Shown here: positions 9,479-18,879 of the stretch, piece after piece | How positions within the stretch are numbered: position 1 is the stretch's first letter | Layout of the letters: each line of letters starts with the position of its first letter | Source of the DNA: Salinicoccus roseus | GTDB taxonomy: Bacteria > Bacillota > Bacilli > Staphylococcales > Salinicoccaceae | NCBI RefSeq assembly: GCF_003814515.1 | Contig: NZ_RKQJ01000002.1 | Span: 124,001 to 188,000 of the forward strand | Direction: 5' to 3' | DNA length: 64,000 nt | The notes under the pieces: generated by a model | What the model saw: only the letters and a program-made list of their open reading frames with translations | Database searches by the model: none | What the model was told of the DNA's origin: nothing | Translations under genes and position numbers: made by a program

Positions 9479-10909
9479 TTATGGCCAGAAACCGATCCAT
9501 CTCCAATAAGTATACGCGATGACGATCATGATTGCGATGCTCGCAAGCGTCAGCCACAGTCCCGGCCATAGAAAATCCTTCTGGCTGACTCTGCCTGTAC
9601 TGTGCACCACGACATTCGGCATGGTTTCCACTATGAGAAGAAATCCGAGCAGCATTGAGATTGCTGAAGCAAAGACGATGACTACCGGATCCACACCAGA
9701 CTGTACGGACAGGCTGATCAGAACAGGCATGAGGGTGATGACTGCCGTGGATACGTTGGTGACCCCCAAATGATAGATCTGGGACACAATGATGGTGATG
9801 GGAATGGCGAGCCATGGATTACTGAAGACATCGAGAACAAATTGTGGTGATACCAGCACCTCCAAAAGGTCGATGGCCCCGGACTCTATCAATGAATATC
9901 CCAAGGAGAGTGTAGCCCCGATCAGCAGCACCATCCCGAAGTTGATGTCGAGCATACGTTTCCAGGCGGCAAACCCCGTCACCGGCAGCGCCATCAATAT
10001 GACCGCAAGCAGTGCCCCGAATGTCGGATGATATCCGTGCCAGGACTCGGTGAACCAGATCAGTATCGTGAGCACCAGTATTCCGATACATTTCTTTTCA
10101 TCAATCGACAGAGTGCCCAGCTCTTCATATTTGCTCTTCATTTCAACCTGAAGTTTGTCGAATGAGTATGATTCCGGTGGATAGCATTTCCATACGATGT
10201 ACATCGTCGCCAAGACGAGCAGGAACCACATTGGTGCAGCATATATGAACCATTGAAGATAGGATACCGATACGCCTTCATACAGCCTCAGTATTTCAAC
10301 CGCCAGAATGTTCCCTATTGCTGCCGTAAGCACCACCGCGCCACTGACATTTCCACCGAAGGCGGCACCAATGTACATCAGCTTATTGAAGTTGGACCTT
10401 TCATCCACGCCGGTCTCTTCTATAATACTGCTCAATATCGGAAGCATCAGCGAAGCCCGGACAGCCGTGGCGGGAATGAAGAAGGCCTGCACCTGCATCA
10501 GGATGAAGAAGCCGACATAGATGCCCTTGGCCGACTTTCCCATGAGTGAGAGCAGAAAATAGGTCATCCGCTTTACAAGCAGCGTCTGGTTGACCCCGAC
10601 TGCCATCATCATGCCGCCGATGATGAGGAAGACGGCCGGAGATGCGAAGCCGCTCAGGATTACATCCATCTCGACCGGCTTCATCACGATGAGCAGGACG
10701 ATTATGACGATTGAGGTCAGTTCGATGGGGATGGGGGCAAATGCCCATAGCACAAGACCGAACACCATGATGGCGATCGTACTCCTGGCAGGCCACGAAA
10801 CTGTGTCGGGCAGAAATATGAGCACCGCTATGAACAGCAGCACGGCTGCAGCGAATACGGCTGCCTGTCCCCACCTTACACCATTGGTATCCTTATATTT
10901 TTCCGCCAT
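9479..10909 (-). CDS. Sodium-dependent dicarboxylate carrier (DASS / SLC13 family)
   Basis: A 476-residue polytopic protein with about 11-13 membrane helices. Helix-hairpin motifs such as FASPAVFLIIGGMMMAVGVNQT and the C-terminal region SQIYHLGVTNVSTAVITLMPVLISL are typical of the divalent anion:sodium symporters. The frame can be extended upstream to 10957, but GGAGG lies 9 nt before the ATG at 10909 (MAEKYKDTNG), so I use that start. It is cotranscribed with the tartrate/D-malate dehydrogenase downstream, and tartrate, malate or succinate is the likely cargo. Confidence 0.85.
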   Translation of the reverse strand: MAEKYKDTNGVRWGQAAVFAAAVLLFIAVLIFLPDTVSWPARSTIAIMVFGLVLWAFAPIPIELTSIVIIVLLIVMKPVEMDVILSGFASPAVFLIIGGMMMAVGVNQTLLVKRMTYFLLSLMGKSAKGIYVGFFILMQVQAFFIPATAVRASLMLPILSSIIEETGVDERSNFNKLMYIGAAFGGNVSGAVVLTAAIGNILAVEILRLYEGVSVSYLQWFIYAAPMWFLLVLATMYIVWKCYPPESYSFDKLQVEMKSKYEELGTLSIDEKKCIGILVLTILIWFTESWHGYHPTFGALLAVILMALPVTGFAAWKRMLDINFGMVLLIGATLSLGYSLIESGAIDLLEVLVSPQFVLDVFSNPWLAIPITIIVSQIYHLGVTNVSTAVITLMPVLISLSVQSGVDPVVIVFASAISMLLGFLLIVETMPNVVVHSTGRVSQKDFLWPGLWLTLASIAIMIVIAYTYWRWIGFWP

Positions 10910-10991
10910 CTCATCGATCCTCCATAAGGCATTTTGCGATATAAAGAAATGCAGCATCGCAATATCGTCTGTTCTGAGCTCAAGTATATAT

Positions 10992-11021
10992 AAAAAGGCT
11001 TTGCCAAAGCAAAGCCTTTTT
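10992..11021 (-). terminator. Terminator downstream of mqo
   Basis: AAAAAGGCTTTG and CAAAGCCTTTTT form a 12-bp stem with a 6-nt loop in the gap between mqo and the dicarboxylate carrier. The symmetric A/T runs mean it could act in either direction. Confidence 0.85.
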
Positions 11022-11087
11022 ATTCATCTTCTACCATTATATAGGTTGTTAAAATCAGCACAGGTATACCAACGGGCAGTTTCACTT

Positions 11088-12569
11088 CTATTCCAAATCA
11101 AGGCCCTGGGCAGTCTGCTCCCTTATTTCCTTCAATAGGCCGCTGTCTTCTATCAGCGAGTGGCCGTATGAAGGAATCATTTCCTTAATCTTCGGCTCCC
11201 ATTTATCCATATATTGTGGGAAATTCCTTTCAAAAACCTCGAGCGCAACGGATACGGATGTAGAAGCGCCTGGGGATTCCCCCAGCATGGCCATGACGGA
11301 ATTGTCTTCCGAATGGACCACTTCTGTTCCAAATTGGATGAACCCTTTCCCATACTCTTCAGTATCTTTGATCACCTGCACACGTTTTCCGGCTATGATC
11401 AGATCCCAATCCTCGTCTTTTGCTTCAGGCACGAACTTCCTCAGTTCCTTCATCCGGTCCGCCTTGTCCATCATGACCTGCTGAATGGAATACTTTACGA
11501 GCGGAACGTTCTTAATGCCTGCAGACAGCATGGTCAGTAGGTTGCTCGGATTAATGGATCTGAAAAGGTCCAGATTAGACCCATTCTTCAGGAATTTAGG
11601 CCCTATGGCCGCAAAGGGACCGAACAATAGACTCTGATCACCTTGGATATACCGCCGATCCAAATGCGGCACGGTCATCGGAGGTGTATTTGGCGGCTCC
11701 TTCCCATAAACTTTGGCTCCGTGCTGCTTTACTATTTCCGGGTTCGTACACACCAGAAATGCACCGCTTATCGGGAAGCCACCGAGGTTTCTGCTCTCAG
11801 GGATTTTTGTCTTCTGCAGCATCGGTATGGCATTGCCTCCAGCACCAATGAAGAGATAATCTGCTACATGGTATTCAACTTTATCCGTTTCAAGATTACG
11901 GACCTTGACGCCCCATTTACCATCTCTTCTCCTTTCGAAATCGAGCACCTCATGATTGTAATGCACTTCTGCATTGTCATGTTCACTGATGCTTTTCATC
12001 ATCTTTCGTGTGAGTTCCCCGAAATTGACATCCGTTCCCGTGTCCATCTTACTCGCAGCAACAGGCTCTTCTGATGTACGCCCTTTGGTCATCAGTGGAA
12101 TCCATTTTTCCATTTCATTGAGGTCTTCTGTATACTCCATGCCTTCAAACATCGGTAATGGGGATAAAGCCTCGTATCTTTTCCTCAGGAAATTCACATT
12201 ATCCGCACCCTGTACAAAACTGATGTGCGGTAACGGACGGATGAATTCCTCTGGATTCTGTATCTCTTCATTTTTGACCAGGTAGGACCAGAATTGCTTG
12301 GAAACTTCAAATTGCTCATTTATTTCCTTTGCCTTTTCAATGTCTATCGATCCGTCTTCCTGTTCAACTGTATAATTCAGTTCACATAACGCAGCATGAC
12401 CTGTCCCTGCATTATTCCTTTCGTTCGAGCTTTCTATTGCCGGTTGATCCAACCTTTCAAACAGCTTGATATTCCAATCCGGCTCTATATTCTTTAAAAA
12501 TGAACCAAAAGTACTGCTCAAAATACCCGCACCGATCAAAATGATTCTTTTCGGCTCTGTGTTATCCAT
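11088..12569 (-). CDS. mqo: Malate:quinone oxidoreductase
   Basis: This 493-residue FAD protein oxidises malate to oxaloacetate and feeds electrons to the quinone pool at the inner face of the membrane. The N-terminal dinucleotide fold reads RIILIGAGILSSTFGSFLK, the family hallmark ERNNAGTGHAALCELNYT follows at about residue 50, and YLFIGAGGNAIPMLQKTKIPES and GESPGASTS are further Mqo signatures. AGGTGG precedes the ATG. It lies 51 bp downstream of the lactate permease on the same strand, with no clear terminator between, so they may share a transcript for lactate/malate respiration. Confidence 0.96.
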   Translation of the reverse strand: MDNTEPKRIILIGAGILSSTFGSFLKNIEPDWNIKLFERLDQPAIESSNERNNAGTGHAALCELNYTVEQEDGSIDIEKAKEINEQFEVSKQFWSYLVKNEEIQNPEEFIRPLPHISFVQGADNVNFLRKRYEALSPLPMFEGMEYTEDLNEMEKWIPLMTKGRTSEEPVAASKMDTGTDVNFGELTRKMMKSISEHDNAEVHYNHEVLDFERRRDGKWGVKVRNLETDKVEYHVADYLFIGAGGNAIPMLQKTKIPESRNLGGFPISGAFLVCTNPEIVKQHGAKVYGKEPPNTPPMTVPHLDRRYIQGDQSLLFGPFAAIGPKFLKNGSNLDLFRSINPSNLLTMLSAGIKNVPLVKYSIQQVMMDKADRMKELRKFVPEAKDEDWDLIIAGKRVQVIKDTEEYGKGFIQFGTEVVHSEDNSVMAMLGESPGASTSVSVALEVFERNFPQYMDKWEPKIKEMIPSYGHSLIEDSGLLKEIREQTAQGLDLE

Positions 12570-12620
12570 TTTACAGCCACCTTTCCAATTTAATTGATTT
12601 ATTTTAATGATGATTTTCTT

Positions 12621-14363
12621 CTAATTCGTCTCTGTCCGCTTCTGGGCACGTAAAATCATCGTGAATATGGTTATCAATATGGCGATGATGAGGAAGAGCC
12701 CTATATTCAGTCCAAGACCGTTCACCCATACATACCCGATAGCCCCGGCAAGCACAAGATAGAATATTGTCGGGATGAGAAGACGGGAAATCAGTGTACC
12801 CTCTTTGCCGATAAGGCCGGCAGCTGCACTGGCTGCCACGACATTATGCACACATATCATGTTCCCAGCCGCACCTCCAACCGCTTGTAGTGCAACGATA
12901 TAAAGCGGGTTTGCACCAATCTCATCGGCCACTCCGAACTGGAAGAGACCGAACATCATGTTGCTGACCGTGTTGCTGCCGGCGGCAAAGGCGCCCATTG
13001 CCCCGATTGCCGGAGAAATCAACGGCCAGCTGTCACCGAACAGGTTTGCAGCGCCCTGAGCGAGCACGAGCGGCATCGAATCGAGCCCTGCATCATTGAT
13101 GCCCGAATTGATGAATACCTGTACAAGGGGCACGGAAACGATCAATGCAGCCATCGCAGCAAGTATCGTCCTGCCTGACAGCCTGAACGCATTCGCCATC
13201 CCCTTTCCATCGACCTTGTGCAGCCAACCTGTAAATACCGCCACTACGATGAAGACTACCCCGGGAATCATGAACGGGGTGAAGCTATGATTGATTCCGG
13301 TTCCAAAAATATCTTCAAAGGCGACCACCCACCCTGAAACGAGCGACTTCAGCCCCAATGCCTCCACACGTGTGACGACGAGCAGGATTGCGACCAGAAC
13401 ATAAGGCAGCCAGGCTTTAATCATTGAAATTTCCTTTGAAGGCCCTACTTCTGCAGAAATATCACTGAACCAGGATTTCTGCCATGTTTCCCGAGGCTCG
13501 AAGTCGAATGTCTGCTTCGGCATGAGGAAGCCTTTCTTCGCCAGAGGGATGACGATCGCCATGCCGACGAGTCCACCGAGCAGCGACGGGAACTCAGGTC
13601 CCAGGAAATTGGCTACAAGTGTAAACGGAATGACGAAGGCCAGACCTGCGAAGATGGCAAACGGCCATACGGCGAAACCTTCCCTGAAGCTTCTGTTCCT
13701 GCCGAAGAATTTTGTCAGCATGGCCGACATGAGCAGTGGAATGAATAATCCGACGAGGGCATGGAATATCGAGACCTGGCCGCCCACATCAAAGATGAAG
13801 CGCGACATTTCCTGACCCGTTCCTCCCAGGTAGCTGTTCACCACCGGCTGGTTCTCAAGGCTTGTATTCACCCCGACAAGTATCGGTGTACCCACCGCAC
13901 CGTATGAAACCGGAGTGGATTGGAGCATCAGTGCAATCATTACCGCAGCAAGTGCGGGAAAGCCGAGGGCAATCAGAAGCGGTCCGACGATCGTCGCCGG
14001 TGCGCCCCATCCTGCAGCCCCTTCAAGAAAAGTTCCGAAGAGCCAGGCTACAATGATCGCCTGCACCCTCCTGTCCGGTGAAATGCTCGTGAATGAGGAG
14101 CGGATGGTGTCTACGGCACCACTTTCCTTCAACACATTCAGCAGCAGTACCGCACCAAATACGATGACACCGACTTCAAGCGCAGTCATGACCCCTTTCA
14201 ATGCTGCGGCTGAAATGCTGACCACTCCCATCTGCCACCCGAAGTAAGCGATGAGCACGGTAATGATGAAGCTGTAGAGCATCCCCTTTTTGGCGGACCA
14301 TCTCAAAACGACGAGAAAGAAGAAAATAGATAATATCGGTAAAAGGCTTAACAGAATCAGCAT
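12621..14363 (-). CDS. lctP: L-lactate permease
   Basis: About 580 residues with 13-14 membrane helices, carrying the LctP signatures [38 protein letters not shown] and [20 protein letters not shown]. It transports lactate (and probably glycolate) with protons. The ATG at 14375 would sit directly on the GGGAG, while the ATG at 14363 has GGGG 6 nt upstream, so I prefer the shorter form; the difference is four residues. A terminator, a GntR-type palindrome and a weak catabolite element lie just upstream, giving lctP its own promoter below the neighbouring regulator gene. Confidence 0.93.
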   Translation of the reverse strand: MLILLSLLPILSIFFFLVVLRWSAKKGMLYSFIITVLIAYFGWQMGVVSISAAALKGVMTALEVGVIVFGAVLLLNVLKESGAVDTIRSSFTSISPDRRVQAIIVAWLFGTFLEGAAGWGAPATIVGPLLIALGFPALAAVMIALMLQSTPVSYGAVGTPILVGVNTSLENQPVVNSYLGGTGQEMSRFIFDVGGQVSIFHALVGLFIPLLMSAMLTKFFGRNRSFREGFAVWPFAIFAGLAFVIPFTLVANFLGPEFPSLLGGLVGMAIVIPLAKKGFLMPKQTFDFEPRETWQKSWFSDISAEVGPSKEISMIKAWLPYVLVAILLVVTRVEALGLKSLVSGWVVAFEDIFGTGINHSFTPFMIPGVVFIVVAVFTGWLHKVDGKGMANAFRLSGRTILAAMAALIVSVPLVQVFINSGINDAGLDSMPLVLAQGAANLFGDSWPLISPAIGAMGAFAAGSNTVSNMMFGLFQFGVADEIGANPLYIVALQAVGGAAGNMICVHNVVAASAAAGLIGKEGTLISRLLIPTIFYLVLAGAIGYVWVNGLGLNIGLFLIIAILITIFTMILRAQKRTETN

Positions 14364-14401
14364 AAATAACCCCATCTCCCATGTTCGATTATAATCATCT
14401 A

Positions 14402-14414
14402 GTCATCAGATGAC
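14402..14414. promoter_or_regulatory. Putative GntR (LldR-like) operator upstream of lctP
   Basis: The perfect 13-bp palindrome GTCATC-A-GATGAC lies about 40 bp upstream of the lctP start, between lctP and the adjacent FCD-type GntR gene. FadR-subfamily regulators bind palindromes of this size. Binding by the neighbour is inferred from position only. Confidence 0.5.
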
Positions 14415-14437
14415 CATGTGTCTATTTGCTAATTCTA

Positions 14438-14451
14438 TGAAAACGATTTCC
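14438..14451 (-). promoter_or_regulatory. Weak catabolite-responsive (cre) element candidate
   Basis: TGAAAACGATTTCC resembles the CcpA site consensus TGWAANCGNTNWCA with one mismatch at the last position. Its place upstream of a lactate transporter makes CcpA control reasonable but unproven. Confidence 0.35.
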
Positions 14452-14469
14452 AAATGTCAAACTTTTTTC

Positions 14470-14498
14470 AAAAAAAAAAAAAGAGACCTTACGGCCTC
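14470..14498 (-). terminator. Terminator of the GntR regulator gene
   Basis: On the minus strand GAGGCC-GTAA-GGTCTC forms a 6-bp stem (one G-T pair) followed by a run of at least 12 T, just after the stop codon at 14501. Confidence 0.85.
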
Positions 14499-14500
14499 CC

Positions 14501-15193
14501 CTACTTATGATGTTCCAATAATACCGACTCCACACCATTGAGATGTGTGAGCATGGCTTCCTTTGCTCCTTCAATATCTTTCTTTCTGATTGCTTCGTAT
14601 ATTGCCTTATGTTCCTCATGAATTCTTCTGATGGATTTCTTCTCTTCATAAAGCCAGATCCTTCTTGTCTCCTTCATCGTCTCCAGCATTTTTTCCGAAA
14701 CATCATCCAGCAGGTCCACAAGCATCTGGTTGCCTGTGGACTCTGCGATTGAAATATGGAATTCATAATCCGCCTGTTCCCCGAGCTCATTGTTCATGAC
14801 TGCCGTCTGCATCTTCTCCAGAGCCCCATGAAGCTTCACCAGATCATCTTCATCTGCATGGGTACATGCCAGTTCAGCACATCCCACTTCAATGATTTTT
14901 CTGAGGCCCAGGAGGTTTTCGATATCCTTTCTCGTGATGATTTCGAATTCATATTCAAAGCCGAGCGGCATCCTTTCCTTTACATAGGACCCCTGTCCGT
15001 GTTTTACTTCAATGACATCCATTACCCTGAGCGTATTCAGTGCTTCCCGGACCGAAGCCGAAGATACTTGATGGGATTCGGCCATACTGCTGATCGAGGG
15101 GAGCTTGTCACCAGGGGTCAATATGCCTTTCCTAATATCTTCCATGATCAAATCTGCAATCTCTTCATGCACCTTTTTCCTTGAAATGCCCAT
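14501..15193 (-). CDS. GntR-family regulator with FCD domain (LldR-like)
   Basis: A 230-residue regulator with a GntR winged helix (ADLIMEDIRKGILTPGDKLP to VSSASVREALNTLRVMDVIEVKHGQGSYV, residues 10-70) and an all-helical FCD effector domain (LRKIIEVGCAELACTHADE to AMLTHLNGVE). This architecture is that of LldR/PdhR/FadR, and placement beside a lactate permease suggests control of lactate use. It reads toward lctP but has its own terminator. Promoter sequence upstream of 15193 is AT-rich and faces the cstA gene on the other strand. Confidence 0.85.
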   Translation of the reverse strand: MGISRKKVHEEIADLIMEDIRKGILTPGDKLPSISSMAESHQVSSASVREALNTLRVMDVIEVKHGQGSYVKERMPLGFEYEFEIITRKDIENLLGLRKIIEVGCAELACTHADEDDLVKLHGALEKMQTAVMNNELGEQADYEFHISIAESTGNQMLVDLLDDVSEKMLETMKETRRIWLYEEKKSIRRIHEEHKAIYEAIRKKDIEGAKEAMLTHLNGVESVLLEHHK

Positions 15194-15380
15194 TTGGATA
15201 TACCTCTTTTACATTATTAATGTTCGTATATGATAGCACAAAACGAATGATTACAGTGATTTATCATTATATGAATATTTTGTAATGAAAATGAAATCGA
15301 AATTATCAGAAAACATATTGATTTATGTCTCGAAAATTGATAAGATGTATACAATTTTTAAATGCAGGGAGGCATTCGAT

Positions 15381-16820
15381 ATGTTGACACTCACTTTCTC
15401 AATCCTACTACTCATACTCGGTTATATGGTGTATGGAAAGATTATTGAGAGGATTTTTGTCATCGATGATAGTAACGAGACGCCGGCTTACAAAAGCGGC
15501 GACGGTGTCGACTATATTCCAATGCACCCGATCAAAGGCTGGCTGGTACAGTTACTTAACATCGCAGGGCTCGGCCCTGTGTTCGGCGCAGTGGCGGGTG
15601 CACTTTATGGACCCGTCGCACTCATTTGGATCGTAGTCGGCTGTATCTTTGCTGGCGCAGTACACGATTATTTTTCAGGAATGCTGAGCATCCGCAACAA
15701 CGGCTCACAGTTTCCTGCACTTGTTGAGAAATACCTGGGAAAGAGCGTCAAGCTCTTCATCTATGTAGTTTCATTGGCACTCATGATTCTGGTTACAGCA
15801 GCCTTCACCGCTGGACCAGCTGAACTGATATCAATCAAAACAGGTGGAGCTATTCCATTCTTTGTCGCACTTGTACTTATTTTTGCGTATTTTCTACTTG
15901 CAGCAATGCTGCCGATCAACAAGATCATCGGGAAGATATACCCGATTTTCGGTGCCATACTCATCATCATGGCAGTTGCGGTATTTGGGGGACTTCTCCT
16001 GTCGGGAGCCCAGATACCGAATCTTACTTTATCCACGGCACACCCTGAGGGACTGCCTGTATGGCCACTGCTTATGGTCACCATCTCATGCGGTGCCATT
16101 TCCGGCTTCCACTCCACTCAGAGCCCGATCATCGCACGTACTGTGAGGAAGGAATCCGAAGGCCGCAAAGTCTTCTTCGGGGCCATGATTGCAGAAGGCA
16201 TCATCGCCCTCATCTGGGCCACTGCCGGAATGACTTTCTTCGGTGGTACAAACGGCCTTGGAGCAGCACTGGCGAACGGTGGCCCTGCCGGGGTCATCGA
16301 TTCCATCTCAATCGGGTACCTTGGCACCGCCGGGGCATTCCTGGCATTCATGGGAGCCATCGTACTGCCGATCACAACCGGTGACACAGCACTCCGTTCA
16401 TCCAGAATGATCCTGACAGAAGCAACAGGAAAATTCGTTAAAGTCGCAAACAGGCCAAAACTTCTCATCATGACGGCCTGCGTCGCAATTCCTTCGTTCC
16501 TGCTTGCTACAATCGACTATTCCTTCTTATGGAGGTACTTGGGATTCACAAACCAGATGGTATCAGCAACGATGCTATGGGTAGCAGCAGCCTACCTGAT
16601 CAAGGAAGAGAAATTGCACTTCGTTGCAGGACTTCCTGCAATTTTCATGACTGGCGTAGTCGGAACATACTTCTTCTACGCACCGGAAACACTGAACATG
16701 AGCTATGAAGTTTCGCTCGTTCTAGGGATGATTCCGGTCATCGCAACAACAGCACTCTATGCGAGAGCTGTATACAGACAGAAAGCAAGAAGCGTTGCTG
16801 AACCCACGCATATCGGTTAA
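15381..16820 (+). CDS. Carbon starvation protein CstA family transporter (short form)
   Basis: A 479-residue membrane protein with many helices and CstA signatures: GPVFGAVAGALYGPVALIWIV near residue 70, GAVHDYFSGMLSIRNNG, and SCGAISGFHSTQSPIIARTV. E. coli CstA and BtsT (about 700 residues) import pyruvate or peptides; this is the short form common in Gram-positives. The open frame runs back to 15285, but GGGAGG lies 8 nt before the ATG at 15381, which also gives the proper hydrophobic N terminus MLTLTFSILLLILGYMVYGK. It is followed after 19 bp by ilvE, so the two probably form an operon. Confidence 0.9.
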   Translation: MLTLTFSILLLILGYMVYGKIIERIFVIDDSNETPAYKSGDGVDYIPMHPIKGWLVQLLNIAGLGPVFGAVAGALYGPVALIWIVVGCIFAGAVHDYFSGMLSIRNNGSQFPALVEKYLGKSVKLFIYVVSLALMILVTAAFTAGPAELISIKTGGAIPFFVALVLIFAYFLLAAMLPINKIIGKIYPIFGAILIIMAVAVFGGLLLSGAQIPNLTLSTAHPEGLPVWPLLMVTISCGAISGFHSTQSPIIARTVRKESEGRKVFFGAMIAEGIIALIWATAGMTFFGGTNGLGAALANGGPAGVIDSISIGYLGTAGAFLAFMGAIVLPITTGDTALRSSRMILTEATGKFVKVANRPKLLIMTACVAIPSFLLATIDYSFLWRYLGFTNQMVSATMLWVAAAYLIKEEKLHFVAGLPAIFMTGVVGTYFFYAPETLNMSYEVSLVLGMIPVIATTALYARAVYRQKARSVAEPTHIG

Positions 16821-16839
16821 CAATTAAGGAGGAATTATT

Positions 16840-17904
16840 ATGGCACAGACATTACAGATAGAACGGGCAAATCAATTGAAGGAAAAACCGGATGTTTCCA
16901 CAGTAAAATTCGGAACAGTTTTTACAGACTATATGTTCACAAACAGATATACACCGGAACACGGCTGGTCACAGCCTTCCATCGTTCCCTACCAGAACCT
17001 TGAAATCTCGCCGAGCTGCCAGGCCATCCACTATGGGCAGTCTGTCTTCGAAGGACTGAAGGCATATAAGAATGGAGATGAGGTACTGCTCTTCAGACCG
17101 GACGAGAACTTCAAACGGATGAACCAGTCCCTCTCCCGCCTGTCCATGCCGGAGATCAATGAGGAAAACGCACTGAATGCACTCTACGAACTGCTGAAGG
17201 TCGAGCGTGACTGGGTACCGGGTGGTCCGGGGCAATCACTATATGTGAGGCCTTTCGTATTCGCGGATGAACCATTCCTTGGGGTCCGGCCATCTGAAAC
17301 GTATCAGTTCAGCATCATCCTTTCCCCTGTAGCGAGCTACTACGGCGGACAGGCCGATCCGACCAGCATCTACGTGGAAGATGATTTCGTCCGTTCCGTA
17401 CGCGGCGGCGTCGGTTCTGCCAAAGTCAGCGGCAACTATGCAGCCAGCCTGCTTGCGCAGAAGAAAGCTAACGAACTGGGATATGAACAGGTACTCTGGC
17501 TCGATGGCGTCGATCAGAAGTATGTTGAAGAAGTCGGCAGCATGAACATCTTCTTCGTACGTGATGGGGAACTCGTCACACCTAAACTTAACGGTTCCAT
17601 CCTCCCTGGCATCACACGCAAATCAATCATCGAACTTGCCAAGTATAAAGGATATACCGTAAGGGAAGAGAAGATCCACATCGATGATCTTGCCAATGAT
17701 CTGCACAGCGGCAGAATCACGGAAGTATTCGGTGCAGGAACAGCAGTCGTCATCTCCCCTGTCGGCAAGCTCAATATCCATGGTGTCGACCATATCGTCA
17801 ATGACAACCAGGTCGGCCCGATCTCCCAAGAACTCTATGAGAACCTGACGGATATCCAGTACGGTCGTGCGGAAGATCCGTTCGGCTGGGTCGTAAGGCT
17901 ATAG
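16840..17904 (+). CDS. ilvE: Branched-chain amino acid aminotransferase
   Basis: A 354-residue class IV PLP aminotransferase that interconverts leucine, isoleucine and valine with their 2-keto acids. The cofactor lysine is K195 in [11 protein letters not shown], and the family motifs [19 protein letters not shown] and [10 protein letters not shown] are intact, placing it in the large BCAT form found in firmicutes. AAGGAGG is well spaced from the ATG. It follows cstA closely and ends at a strong terminator. Linkage with a pyruvate/peptide carrier suggests a role in keto-acid/amino-acid balance, which is inference. Confidence 0.95.
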   Translation: MAQTLQIERANQLKEKPDVSTVKFGTVFTDYMFTNRYTPEHGWSQPSIVPYQNLEISPSCQAIHYGQSVFEGLKAYKNGDEVLLFRPDENFKRMNQSLSRLSMPEINEENALNALYELLKVERDWVPGGPGQSLYVRPFVFADEPFLGVRPSETYQFSIILSPVASYYGGQADPTSIYVEDDFVRSVRGGVGSAKVSGNYAASLLAQKKANELGYEQVLWLDGVDQKYVEEVGSMNIFFVRDGELVTPKLNGSILPGITRKSIIELAKYKGYTVREEKIHIDDLANDLHSGRITEVFGAGTAVVISPVGKLNIHGVDHIVNDNQVGPISQELYENLTDIQYGRAEDPFGWVVRL

Positions 17905-17910
17905 GACGCA

Positions 17911-17947
17911 AAAGAAGGATGTGAGACCTACTCACATCCTTCTTTTT
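17911..17947 (+). terminator. Terminator of cstA-ilvE
   Basis: AAAGAAGGATGTGAG and CTCACATCCTTCTTT form a perfect 15-bp stem with a 5-nt loop, followed by Ts. It also faces the convergent hydratase gene. Confidence 0.92.
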
Positions 17948-17962
17948 TATGCAACGATCCAT

Positions 17963-18712
17963 TTATTGCTGTACGACTCTGAAATCGACACTTCCGACAT
18001 TTTCATACTCCACCCTGTATGTGCCTGTCTTCAGCGGCAGAGGCAGGTTGAAGGTACCCGAAGAGATGAAGAGCCCAGGGTTCAATTTTTCCCCTTGGGC
18101 TGCAAGGGTGCCGGCGAGCCATTTCACTGCACTGGCGGGATGGCCCAGAACTTCCGTTGATCGCCCCTCCTTGATTGCTTTCCCTTCATGGAACAGCGTG
18201 CCTTTGATATCTTCAATCGCTTTATAATCATAATGTGACGGCTCTCCATATACCACTGCGCCGTTCACTGCACCGTCGGCGATGATCTCCGTCAATGAAG
18301 TGTTCGGGAACCAATCCTTATACCGGCCGTCCGGCACTTCGGCTCCTGGAGCCACCCTGCACTTCTGCATGATGGCTGCCTCATCATCTTCAGGCAATAT
18401 TTCTTCATCGACCAAAAAGACCAGTTCCATTTCAAGAAGTGGAATATTGTAATCGTTAAGGTTGATCTCCTTCTTAACCGTGCGGTCTGTCATCGCTCCG
18501 TATAGCGGAGAATCGCTGTGGAAAAGATCCTGTGTCTCCCGGCTAGTCAGACTGATCTTATAGCCTGTGAGCACTTCCCCATTCTCCTCCTTCAATTTCA
18601 GCACACCCCTCTGTACATCGTAGGCGGCCTCCTTCGATTCGATCTCAAGCACTCCCAATTCCAACGGTTCATTTGCAGCATAAGCAGTGTACAGCTGTTC
18701 AACAGATGACAT
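17963..18712 (-). CDS. 2-keto-4-pentenoate hydratase family protein
   Basis: A 249-residue enzyme of the fumarylacetoacetase-fold hydratases (MhpD/HpaH/XylJ type), which hydrate 2-hydroxypenta-2,4-dienoate to 4-hydroxy-2-oxovalerate in meta-cleavage of aromatics, or decarboxylate/hydrate related acids. Visible motifs are GYKISLTSRETQ, the metal-site acidic segment LLEMELVFLVDEEI, and GHPASAVKWLAGTLAAQGEKLNPGLFISSG at the C terminus. The frame extends to 18757, but AAGGAGG lies 6 nt before the ATG at 18712. No pathway partners lie beside it; decayed relatives occur elsewhere in the window (26.6 and 55.2 kb). Confidence 0.85.
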   Translation of the reverse strand: MSSVEQLYTAYAANEPLELGVLEIESKEAAYDVQRGVLKLKEENGEVLTGYKISLTSRETQDLFHSDSPLYGAMTDRTVKKEINLNDYNIPLLEMELVFLVDEEILPEDDEAAIMQKCRVAPGAEVPDGRYKDWFPNTSLTEIIADGAVNGAVVYGEPSHYDYKAIEDIKGTLFHEGKAIKEGRSTEVLGHPASAVKWLAGTLAAQGEKLNPGLFISSGTFNLPLPLKTGTYRVEYENVGSVDFRVVQQ

Positions 18713-18772
18713 GAAACCCCTCCTTGACTTTATACTAAATATAACACAGCTTTCCAAAATTTTTTTGGATTG

Positions 18773-18811
18773 TTAATTCAATCTTTAGTTGCCGTTTACA
18801 TATAATTAATA
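18773..18811 (+). promoter_or_regulatory. Putative PhoP box: four direct hexamer repeats at 11-bp spacing
   Basis: TTAATT (18773), TTTAGT (18784), TTTACA (18795) and TTAATA (18806) recur at exactly 11-bp intervals upstream of the alkaline phosphatase. The B. subtilis PhoP box is a set of TT(A/T/C)ACA direct repeats about 11 bp apart. A TATGAT -10 hexamer follows at 18841 with no good -35, as expected for an activator-dependent promoter. Confidence 0.65.
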
Positions 18812-18879
18812 TTCTTAAACCGGAATTAATATCCAGTTGCTATGATTAAAACATCATGAAAAGGAGGAGATATTCACTT

